Below, piece by piece: positions 6,507 to 13,601 of a DNA stretch of 17,481 nucleotides. A program made the position numbers and the translations under genes. The first letter of the stretch is position 1. Each line of letters begins with the position of its first letter. Source of the stretch: Firmicutes bacterium UBA5227 (GTDB taxonomy: Bacteria > Bacillota > Clostridia > Tissierellales > Sedimentibacteraceae); contig DHUT01000107.1 in the NCBI GenBank assembly GCA_002409285.1, positions 1 through 17,481 of the forward strand, written 5' to 3'. The notes below the pieces were generated by a model. The model made no database searches, was not told the origin of the DNA, and was given only the letters and a program-made list of their open reading frames with translations.

Positions 6507-8297
6507 TTATTCAACAGTTACTGATTTTGCCAGGTTTCTGGGTTTATCTATGTCGCAGCCCTTTAATAATGCCGCATAATAGGCTAAATACTGGGCAGGA
6601 ATTATGGCTGTTAGGGGTGATAAAAGTTCATTTACGTCGTCGATTACAATATTGTCTGTTTCCTGGCTTATTCTTCGCATGGATATTACCATGGTTGCGG
6701 CTCCTCGTGTCTTAACTTCCTTGATATTGCTTCTTGTATTAAGATTTATGTTTTCCTGTGTTATTACCGCAATAACAGGAGTTCCTTCCTCAATTAAAGC
6801 TATTGTACCGTGTTTTAACTCACCGGCTGCAAAGCCCTCTGTCTGAATATAAGAAATTTCTTTTAGCTTTAATGCCCCCTCCAAACATATGAAATAATCC
6901 ATGCTTCTTCCTATATAGAAGCAGTTTCTGCTGTTTACCAGGTATTTTTCCGCAAGAGCTTTATAATTGTCCTTATCGTCACAAAGGGTTTCCATTGTAT
7001 ATGCTATTTTGCTTAATTCTCTAAATACATCTATGTTTATTCTGTTATCAACAGCCACAGTTAGGAGTGACAACACCGCAATCTGAGCAGTGTATGCCTT
7101 TGTTGAAGCAACTGCTATTTCAGGACCTGCATGCAAAAGCAATGTGTTGTCTGCTTCTCTAAAAAGTGTGGAACCTTTTACATTTGTTAATGTCAGGGTC
7201 TTAAATCCCATTTCCTTTACCTTTACTAACACAGCTCGGCAGTCTGCTGTCTCCCCACTCTGGGAAATAAACATGAATAAGGGCTTTTCTGATAATAAGG
7301 GCATGTTGTAAATAAATTCGCTGGCAATTATAACCTCAGTCGGTTTTCCAGCTATCTTTTCAAAAAACTGCTTGCCTATTAAACCTGCGTGGTAGCTGGT
7401 TCCGCAGGCTATAATATACAGTTTATCGCACATTCTTAAATCTTCAACAATTTCCGGGGAAATATTAATTTTTCCATTTTCATCTGAATATTCAGACATG
7501 ATTTTTCTAATCACAAAGGGCTGCTCTTCTATTTCCTTCATCATGTAATGAGGGTAGGTTCCTTTTTCCGTGTCGGATGCATCAATATCCGCCTTATAAG
7601 GCTCCCTGAAAACTCTGTTTCCGTATATCGTATAGATTTCTATGCTGTCTCTGGTAATTTTCAAAAACTCTTTATCTTCAATTTCATAAAACGTATTTGT
7701 ATAATTTATCATTGCCATGGCATCGCTGCCCACCATGTTAAAGCCTTCGCCCTTGCCTGCTAAAAGTGGTGTTTTATTTTTGGCTGCATAAAATGTGTTC
7801 ATATCTTCACTGTCTAATATTGCAAGTGCATATGAACCCTTAAGCTCACTCATGGTATGTCTTATTGCAAGTTCCACCGGCTCTCCGTCATTTACAAACC
7901 TTTCTATGAGCTGTACTATTACTTCCGTATCTGTATCACTTGTAAATTTTGTACCATTCAAATATTTATGTCTTAATTCATCTTCATTTTCAATTATCCC
8001 GTTATGCACCAGAGTAAATCTTTTGGAGCTGCTTTGATGAGGATGTGAATTTATTTGATTTGGTACGCCATGTGTTGCCCACCTTGTATGACCAATTCCT
8101 AAATTTCCAGTAACATTACCGTCCATGCATTCTCTCAGTTGGGATATCCTCCCTTTTGTTTTGCATATATACACATCATTGTCGTGAGCAACTGCAATTC
8201 CCGCAGAATCATAACCCCTGTACTCAAGCTTTTCCAAACCGCCAAGTATTATTTCTTTTACATCTTCAACTCCTACATAACCTACTATTCCACACAT
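6507..8297 (-). CDS. glmS: Glutamine--fructose-6-phosphate aminotransferase (isomerizing)
   Basis: A 596-residue cytoplasmic enzyme that makes glucosamine-6-phosphate from fructose-6-phosphate and glutamine, the first step towards UDP-GlcNAc and cell wall. It begins MCGIVGYVG, the class II glutamine amidotransferase domain (residues 1 to about 220) whose Cys becomes the N-terminal nucleophile after Met removal; GIGHTRWATHG and HNGIIEN are the expected substrate motifs. Two SIS sugar-isomerase domains follow, with ACGTSYHAG, SQSGETADC and a C-terminal LAKSVTVE. The start is set at 8297: GGAG is 7 bases upstream and Cys follows the Met directly, whereas the ATG at 8303 touches the ribosome binding site and would bury the catalytic Cys behind two residues. 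It is monocistronic, controlled by a glmS ribozyme in its leader. Confidence 0.96.
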   Translation of the reverse strand: MCGIVGYVGVEDVKEIILGGLEKLEYRGYDSAGIAVAHDNDVYICKTKGRISQLRECMDGNVTGNLGIGHTRWATHGVPNQINSHPHQSSSKRFTLVHNGIIENEDELRHKYLNGTKFTSDTDTEVIVQLIERFVNDGEPVELAIRHTMSELKGSYALAILDSEDMNTFYAAKNKTPLLAGKGEGFNMVGSDAMAMINYTNTFYEIEDKEFLKITRDSIEIYTIYGNRVFREPYKADIDASDTEKGTYPHYMMKEIEEQPFVIRKIMSEYSDENGKINISPEIVEDLRMCDKLYIIACGTSYHAGLIGKQFFEKIAGKPTEVIIASEFIYNMPLLSEKPLFMFISQSGETADCRAVLVKVKEMGFKTLTLTNVKGSTLFREADNTLLLHAGPEIAVASTKAYTAQIAVLSLLTVAVDNRINIDVFRELSKIAYTMETLCDDKDNYKALAEKYLVNSRNCFYIGRSMDYFICLEGALKLKEISYIQTEGFAAGELKHGTIALIEEGTPVIAVITQENINLNTRSNIKEVKTRGAATMVISMRRISQETDNIVIDDVNELLSPLTAIIPAQYLAYYAALLKGCDIDKPRNLAKSVTVE

Positions 8298-8484
8298 ATT
8301 CATTCTCCATTCTTATTTTAAATTTTTGTATTCGAAAATTCAAGCCTATGCTTGCCTTTTCAATAAAGCAACACCATTAAATATAGTATTCTTAAGCATA
8401 AAAACAAGAATATTAATTTAATAATATTTTTAAAATTATTTAATTGCCTGCTTTATATGGGGAATTTAATGAGTAAGATATTAT

Positions 8485-8630
8485 TTCATTAGGTGTGAAA
8501 GCTATTGGTTTTTTATTGTCACCGCAGTCACCTGCGGGTTTTGTAAAAACCCTGTCGATGTAGCTGCACCGCAGAGCATCCGCCGAATTTTCGATAACTC
8601 TGTCCTCGTCAACTTTTCAGTTCTGGCGCT
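8485..8630 (-). ncRNA. glmS ribozyme/riboswitch
   Basis: Read leftward from 8630 the sequence carries the conserved landmarks of the glmS ribozyme in order: AGCGCCAGAACU at the cleavage site and P1, GUUGACGAGG, UUAUCGA, then AUUUUCGGCGGAUGCUC, followed by P3/P4-like hairpins with GGGUUUUUAC-AAAACCC and GCAG-GUGA-CUGC. Glucosamine-6-phosphate acts as cofactor for self-cleavage, expected between A8630 and G8629, after which the glmS mRNA is degraded. It stands about 190 bases before the glmS start, downstream of a promoter at 8734-8762. The 3' boundary (about 8485) is approximate. Confidence 0.93.
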
Positions 8631-8733
8631 ATAATATGTCTAATCCCTCATTCCCATTAACTTATTTATTATTCCTCCTTCTCATTCATTATTAAGCTAT
8701 GTAAATAAATTAAAATAGTTACTTTATATTTTT

Positions 8734-8762
8734 ATTTTAACACAATAGTATATAAATGTAAA
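8734..8762 (-). promoter_or_regulatory. Sigma-A-like promoter for glmS
   Basis: On the minus strand TTTACA (8762-8757) and TAAAAT (8739-8734) are separated by 17 bases. Transcription would start near 8727, about 97 bases before the ribozyme cleavage site. Confidence 0.6.
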
Positions 8763-8835
8763 CGTAAAAATTGCAACTACTTACATTTAACCACGCTAAG
8801 CTTTAGATTCTGCGGAATATTTGCAGCTTAAGTCC

Positions 8836-8866
8836 AAAAGACCATTTCTTTATGAAATGGTCTTTT
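8836..8866 (-). terminator. Terminator after the ortA-ortB-permease operon
   Basis: A perfect 13-bp stem (8836-8848 with 8854-8866, AAAAGACCATTTC and its complement) around a 5-base loop, with T-runs at both ends. It lies 47 bases past the permease stop codon and separates this operon from the glmS promoter. Confidence 0.85.
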
Positions 8867-8912
8867 TATTGGAAATACTATTATTTTTTTTAAACTTTAA
8901 ACATAGTATGCG

Positions 8913-10235
8913 TTATTTAGCATATGTTTTATTTCTTTTTTCAATAAACATGTAAACCGGAAGTCCAACTAATGTAACAATTACTCCGTAAATTGCATAT
9001 CCGGTTGTGTTTATAAATGTGTTTATACATATATAAAGTGCTCCCGCTGCTCCGATGATTGGTACTATAGGGAATAACGGAACCTTATAGTTGCCTTCTT
9101 TCAATAAATCTTTATGGTTTTTTCTTAGTACAAATACACCTATAATTCCCAAAAATATGAACATCCATGTTACAAAAACCAGAAGGTTTGTAAGTGTGTC
9201 AAATGTGCCTGTCATAATATAACAAACAGCAAGTACAAGTTGTACTAAAATTGCATTTGCAGGAGTTCCATTCTTATTAAGCTTTGAAAAAAATTCATTA
9301 AAAATAAATTTGTCCTCTTTTGCAAGAGAATATGGCAATCTTGCTCCTGATAATAAAAACGGTATTAAACAACCGAATATGGAAACCAATATACCTATTG
9401 CTATGAGTTTTCCTCCGAATGAACCAAATAAAATTTCAGATACATCAGAAACAACCTTTGGCGAATTAATAATTTCTTCCATATTCATAGTGTTTAAAAC
9501 AGCTATATTTACTCCAAGATATGCTACTGTTATAATTATCATTCCAAAAATAATTGCTTTCGGAAAATTTTTGGATGCGTCTTTTATTTCACCACCTAAA
9601 TTGCATATTGAAATCCACCCTTCGAATGCGAAAAGTACACCCAGCATTGCAGCTCCGAATCCCGAAAATGAGCTGCTTTCAGATACTATTGGTGAAAAAG
9701 TATGAGTTTTCCCCAAAATAATTCCTCCTACTATAACAACCGCTATAGGTACTAATTTTGCGACAGTTGCAATTGCATTAAACTTTGCGCCATTTTTAGC
9801 GGAAAGCAGGTTTATCAGGCCAAGCACAATAAGTACTATTATTGAAATAACTTTTTGTCCTGCCGGACCAACATCAATAAATGATGTGAACTGCGAAGCA
9901 AATGCAACGGATAATGCTGCATCCATCGCAGGAAAATAAATTAAGATCTGTGTCCAACCAAAAAGAAATCCTACTTTTTCCCCAAATAATTTATTCAAAT
10001 ATATCATAAGTCCACCTGTTTCAGGTATAGCGGAGGCAAGTTCAGCTATGCTGAGGGCGCCTGACACAGCTATTATCCCACCGACTACCCAAGCGAGCAA
10101 TCCCAAACCCGGAGCCATAGTTCCTCCAAATACAGAAGATGGTTTAAAAAAAACTCCACTCCCGATAACTACTCCCACTACCATCATAGTAGCTTGAAAT
10201 AATCCTATTTCCCGTTTCAATTCATGTTCATTCAT
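8913..10235 (-). CDS. APC-superfamily amino acid permease
   Basis: A 440-residue integral membrane transporter of the amino acid-polyamine-organocation superfamily, closest in look to the L-amino-acid transporter group. TM1 contains the substrate-binding GSGVFF stretch (about residues 25-30), the usual helix break of this fold; about twelve hydrophobic segments follow, with the conserved SIAELASAIPETGG loop (about 62-75) and FAFEGW motif in TM6. The short charged C-terminus (EKRNKTYAK) is cytoplasmic. It is the third gene of the sigma-54-driven ortA-ortB operon, 50 bases after ortB with its own AAAGGAAT site, and is followed by a terminator. The context suggests it imports the amino acid that is used by OrtAB or sensed by the adjacent kinase; it could equally export the D-alanine product or exchange the two. 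Substrate cannot be read from the sequence. Confidence 0.88.
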   Translation of the reverse strand: MNEHELKREIGLFQATMMVVGVVIGSGVFFKPSSVFGGTMAPGLGLLAWVVGGIIAVSGALSIAELASAIPETGGLMIYLNKLFGEKVGFLFGWTQILIYFPAMDAALSVAFASQFTSFIDVGPAGQKVISIIVLIVLGLINLLSAKNGAKFNAIATVAKLVPIAVVIVGGIILGKTHTFSPIVSESSSFSGFGAAMLGVLFAFEGWISICNLGGEIKDASKNFPKAIIFGMIIITVAYLGVNIAVLNTMNMEEIINSPKVVSDVSEILFGSFGGKLIAIGILVSIFGCLIPFLLSGARLPYSLAKEDKFIFNEFFSKLNKNGTPANAILVQLVLAVCYIMTGTFDTLTNLLVFVTWMFIFLGIIGVFVLRKNHKDLLKEGNYKVPLFPIVPIIGAAGALYICINTFINTTGYAIYGVIVTLVGLPVYMFIEKRNKTYAK

Positions 10236-10285
10236 TTTTAATTTGATATTCCTTTCTATTTATAATTTCCCAAACCCCTTCTATT

Positions 10286-11707
10286 TTAGATTATCTCAAT
10301 ATTAAGCTCCTCTAAGACTCTTAAAACAAAATCTTTATCCATTTTTGTCTCTTCCATTAAAAACTTTACGTCTTCTTTTGTAGCCTTTGTGGCATTTACA
10401 TGTTTAACAGCATTTTTTATATAAGAATGCTTTAACCTGTTCATATCAAAATATGTGGCTTTTATCTGAGATGGATGCTCCGGAAAAATTATATTTACTC
10501 CAGGTTTGTCAAGTTTTGGATCACCAAATTTTAATTCTATTCCCATGCTTTCGGCAAAAGACAATTGTGCAAGAGGATGCTTGCCCGCTCCGGTATACTC
10601 TGTTTCCTGTACTACAATTATCTGATCTTCATCAAGCTCCTGAGCCAAAGCAAAAGCAGCTGTTAATGATGTATTACCTGCAGGGCCACGTTCCATACCC
10701 TCCAATATTGACAAAGCTTCAGTTATATAGAATACCTCTCCCTGCTGTACAATTAAGTAATTGTCCATATACCTTAATGCTCTTGCAGCACTTCTGGGAA
10801 CATCAGAGTGATCAGGGTCTGTTGCATATGGAACTCCAAATCCAGTATGTCCGGTAGTAAATGACTTTCTGTTAAAGTCTATATCTGATGCCATATGCAA
10901 TCCTGTCAAATCTACACTGGCACCATAGATTTTAGTACCTGTAGCTCCTGCACGAATTAGCCCTCTTGCGGTACCTGTTAAATTTCCTCCACCTGCATGA
11001 GTTGCAATAACATAATCGGGATCTTTTCCAAACCTTTCCCTGCACTGCATGGCAATTTCATATCCTAATGTTTCTACTCCGCTTATACCAAAGGTCGAAT
11101 ATAATGATGCATTAAAATACCCTGTTTCTTCTAATATACGAAGAAAAGCATAATGAAGCTCAGGACCGACACTAAGTTGTACAACCTCCGCACCCAGACA
11201 TTCGCACTTACGCTGTTTCTCAAGAATTTCAGGCTGCCCTATTTTTTTAGAATCATAGCACTCTTGAACAATAATGCATTTTAAATTCCTTTTAGCCGCC
11301 TGAGATGCAACAGCCGCACCATAATTTCCACTGGTAGCTGCAACTATACCCTTATATCCATTTTTCTCAGCATGATATGCAGAAATTGATGCACGACGAT
11401 CCTTAAAACTTCCGGATGGATTGCATTGCTCATCCTTAACAAATATCCTTGCTCCCTTTCCTTTTGGAGAAATTTTTCTTATTAAAGCAGTAAGATTCTT
11501 TAATTCCAACAGAGGAGTGTTCCCAACTCCGGCTTCTCTTTGAATCCTTATAATTTCTTCAAAGCTATAACCTGTTTCACTCATCATCTTTTCATAATCA
11601 AATGCAATTCCACCTGATTCAAGTTTGGAATAATCCATTCCTAAGGCCTTTTTTAAAATTTCATTGCTGCGTGAAGTTACCGCTTCATATGAATTCATAT
11701 TACTCAT
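10286..11707 (-). CDS. ortB: 2-amino-4-oxopentanoate thiolase, subunit OrtB
   Basis: A 473-residue PLP enzyme subunit with the threonine-synthase/tryptophan-synthase-beta fold. With OrtA it cleaves 2-amino-4-oxopentanoate with CoA to acetyl-CoA and D-alanine, the last step of oxidative ornithine degradation in Clostridia. Visible motifs are GNTPLLEL (62-69), the Schiff-base lysine Lys102 in SGSFKDR, a substrate loop ATSGNYGAA (124-132) and the phosphate-binding GGGNLTG (239-245). Its length and long N- and C-terminal extensions fit OrtB rather than a true threonine synthase. The ATG overlaps the ortA stop by 8 bases (ATGAGTAA) with GGAGG in front, as expected for two subunits of one enzyme. 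The usual ornithine genes (oraSE, ord, orr) are not in the window, so the source of its substrate is open. Confidence 0.92.
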   Translation of the reverse strand: MSNMNSYEAVTSRSNEILKKALGMDYSKLESGGIAFDYEKMMSETGYSFEEIIRIQREAGVGNTPLLELKNLTALIRKISPKGKGARIFVKDEQCNPSGSFKDRRASISAYHAEKNGYKGIVAATSGNYGAAVASQAAKRNLKCIIVQECYDSKKIGQPEILEKQRKCECLGAEVVQLSVGPELHYAFLRILEETGYFNASLYSTFGISGVETLGYEIAMQCRERFGKDPDYVIATHAGGGNLTGTARGLIRAGATGTKIYGASVDLTGLHMASDIDFNRKSFTTGHTGFGVPYATDPDHSDVPRSAARALRYMDNYLIVQQGEVFYITEALSILEGMERGPAGNTSLTAAFALAQELDEDQIIVVQETEYTGAGKHPLAQLSFAESMGIELKFGDPKLDKPGVNIIFPEHPSQIKATYFDMNRLKHSYIKNAVKHVNATKATKEDVKFLMEETKMDKDFVLRVLEELNIEII

Positions 11708-12011
11708 TTTTATTACCTCCGCTCATTATTTCACGAAGCCCTTCATCAATTTTAAGAAGCTCCGGAACATAATTTTCACCAAAACCGTAAGTATAGGCAG
11801 GATTTACTTCTTCCAATATCCCTGTCATTTTTCGCCCTGTTACTGTAATAACTTCTGCCATTTCACCGATATTTCCTTCAGAATTAAGATATCCCTTCAC
11901 CCACATGTAGAGTGGAGTTTTTTTTGTTTCATCGGGAATTTTACTTGTTCTCTCTTCCGGTTTCAAAACAATATTACGAATTTGAACCCATGTACCTTTT
12001 TTAACTGACAA
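11700..12011 (-). CDS. ortA: 2-amino-4-oxopentanoate thiolase, subunit OrtA
   Basis: A 103-residue small subunit of the OrtAB thiolase. The sequence starts SVKKGTWVQIRNIVLKPEER, includes TKKTPLYMWVKGYL and EVITVTGRKMTGILEEVNP, and ends with a segment on Tyr-Gly-Phe-Gly-Glu-Asn-Tyr; this is the typical OrtA pattern, of normal length, with no catalytic motif of its own because PLP is carried by OrtB. It starts with TTG at 12009-12011, supported by AGAGAGGT 9 bases upstream; no ATG is available nearby. It is the first gene of the operon and lies about 33 bases after the predicted start point of a sigma-54 promoter. It overlaps ortB by 8 bases. Confidence 0.9.
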   Translation of the reverse strand: MSVKKGTWVQIRNIVLKPEERTSKIPDETKKTPLYMWVKGYLNSEGNIGEMAEVITVTGRKMTGILEEVNPAYTYGFGENYVPELLKIDEGLREIMSGGNKNE

Positions 12012-12054
12012 TTGAATAACACCTCTCTTTATTTTTATTTACTATATTTAATAA

Positions 12055-12070
12055 AGCAAGATTTGTGCCA
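12055..12070 (-). promoter_or_regulatory. Sigma-54 (-24/-12) promoter of ortA-ortB-permease
   Basis: The minus strand reads TGGCAC-AAATC-TTGCT from 12070 to 12055, against the consensus TGGCAC-N5-TTGCW. The invariant GG and GC pairs are exactly 10 bases apart. Transcription should start near 12044. The activator is presumably the NtrC-type regulator encoded immediately upstream. Confidence 0.88.
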
Positions 12071-12112
12071 AGTCTTAATTATCGGTTTAAAAAAATATTT
12101 TTATTATGGATT

Positions 12113-12125
12113 AGGCATATTGCCT
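12113..12125. promoter_or_regulatory. Palindrome upstream of the sigma-54 promoter, candidate activator site
   Basis: AGGCA-TAT-TGCCT is a perfect 5-3-5 inverted repeat centred at 12119, about 75 bases upstream of the predicted transcription start. This is on the near side of the range where NtrC-type activators bind. It is the clearest dyad between the regulator's terminator and the promoter. Confidence 0.5.
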
Positions 12126-12144
12126 GATTTGTGTTTCTAAACAA

Positions 12145-12180
12145 TAAAAAAACAGGTACATAAAATTAAAACCTGCTTTT
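12145..12180 (-). terminator. Terminator after the response-regulator gene
   Basis: On the minus strand AAAAGCAGGT pairs with ACCTGTTTT (one bulged G) around a 13-base loop, followed by a run of seven T residues. It lies about 40 bases past the regulator stop codon and separates the kinase-regulator pair from the ort operon, so the ort genes depend on their own promoter. Confidence 0.72.
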
Positions 12181-12220
12181 TAATTAGAAATATATTTCCG
12201 ATTTTTTTGAAATTTATTTC

Positions 12221-13576
12221 TTATTTTATGTTATATTCCACCATTTTATTGTATAACTGCCGACTGGTTATATTTAAAACTTCTGCTGCCTTATTTTTGT
12301 TATAATTACATTCATCCAGCACTTTTAAAATATGAGCCTTTTCTGCATATTGACGAACCTCTTTTAAAGACAGGTCACCACTGCGGCCTTCACTTAATTG
12401 GGTTGATACATGAAGACCATGCTCTGTAACGTTTCCGTCCTCAGACAACACAATCAGTCTTTCAATAATATTTTTAAGTTCTCTTATATTACCCGGATAA
12501 TCATATTCAAGTAAAAACTTTTTTACATCTTTGGAAACAGATTTAATTTTTTTCTTTTGCTCAGAAGAAAATTTTTCAAAGAAAAAATCTATAAACATGG
12601 GAAGATCCTCTCTTCTGTTTCTTAAAGGCGGCACATATACAGAAATAGTATTTATACGATAAAACAGATCTTCTCTGAATCGTTTTTCCTGGACTTCCTT
12701 CATTAAGTTTTTATTTGTTGCACAAACCAGCCTCAAATCTATAGGAATTCTTTTATTACTTCCTGCCCTTTCTATATATTTATTTTCAATTGTGCGAAGA
12801 AGTTTTACCTGTGTTGAGGGAGACAGCTCTCCTATTTCATCAAGGAAAAATGTTCCTCCGCTTGCTTCTTCAAATCTTCCAATTCTACGGTTAAAGGCAC
12901 CTGTAAATGCACCTTTTTCATGGCCGAAAAGTTCGGACTCAAGTAAAGATTCTGAAAATGCCTGACAGTTAACTGTTACAAGCGGAGCCTCTTTTCTATT
13001 ACTTTTTTTGTGCAGATGCTCTACTAAAACTTCTTTTCCAACACCGGATTCTCCCATTATAAGCACATTCGCATTGCTTGTTGCCGCTTTTTCTATAACA
13101 CTTAAAATTTCTAAAAATTCATTGTTCTTTGATTCAATCAAGTATGGAACTTTATTTATTCTGCTTTTCAGAACGTAATTTTCATTTTTAAGATTTCTAA
13201 TGGTTTCAGCCTTTTTTATTTCTGAAATAAGACTTTCTATATCATTTCCTTTTACAAAGAATCCAAAAGCTCCCTTTTTCATGGCTTCAACGGCTTTATC
13301 AATTGTTCCGTATCCGGAAATCATTATTACTTCAGTCATTAAATAGTCAGCTTTTATCTTTTCTAAAAGCTCCATGCCTGTTAATCCCGGCATAACCATA
13401 TCGGTTAAAACCAAAAAATACATACGCTCATCTAACAGCTTCAATGCTTCATTTCCTGAAGAAGCAGAATCAATTGAATAACCCTCTCCTTCAAGTATAA
13501 TTTTCATACTCTCCCTGAAATCAGCATCATCATCTACAACTAAAATTCCCATTTTACCCATTTTATCTGATTCCAA
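12221..13576 (-). CDS. NtrC-family sigma-54-dependent response regulator
   Basis: A 451-residue three-domain activator. The receiver domain (about 10-122) has the acidic pocket VVDDD, phospho-acceptor Asp59 in LTDMVMPG, Ser87 and Lys109. The AAA+ domain (about 147-380) has Walker A GESGVGKE (175-182), the sigma-54-contacting loop GAFTGA (222-227) intact, Walker B GGTFFLDEIGE (240-250) and the RREDLP region. A Fis-type helix-turn-helix closes the protein (about 405-450, NKNKAAEVLNITSRQLYNKM). It starts with TTG at 13574-13576 behind an ideal AAGGAGG at 7 bases. It lies 25 bases after the kinase gene, so the two form one operon, and the next gene downstream in the same direction has a -24/-12 promoter, the clear candidate target. 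Confidence 0.93.
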   Translation of the reverse strand: MESDKMGKMGILVVDDDADFRESMKIILEGEGYSIDSASSGNEALKLLDERMYFLVLTDMVMPGLTGMELLEKIKADYLMTEVIMISGYGTIDKAVEAMKKGAFGFFVKGNDIESLISEIKKAETIRNLKNENYVLKSRINKVPYLIESKNNEFLEILSVIEKAATSNANVLIMGESGVGKEVLVEHLHKKSNRKEAPLVTVNCQAFSESLLESELFGHEKGAFTGAFNRRIGRFEEASGGTFFLDEIGELSPSTQVKLLRTIENKYIERAGSNKRIPIDLRLVCATNKNLMKEVQEKRFREDLFYRINTISVYVPPLRNRREDLPMFIDFFFEKFSSEQKKKIKSVSKDVKKFLLEYDYPGNIRELKNIIERLIVLSEDGNVTEHGLHVSTQLSEGRSGDLSLKEVRQYAEKAHILKVLDECNYNKNKAAEVLNITSRQLYNKMVEYNIK

Positions 13577-13601
13577 CTGAATACCTCCTTCTCTAAACTA
13601 C

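Noticed and set aside
8640..8690. Possible leader peptide before the glmS ribozyme (AGGAGG then a short ATG frame, MGMRD)
   Set aside because: The ATG is about 16 bases from the AGGAGG, too far, and the frame is only five codons.
10453..10857. Long plus-strand frame inside ortB
   Set aside because: Antisense shadow of the strongly supported OrtB frame; no ribosome binding site and no sensible protein.
10286..11707. Threonine synthase as the identity of the PLP enzyme
   Set aside because: The length, the terminal extensions and the 8-base overlap with an OrtA-type small subunit fit OrtB, not threonine synthase.
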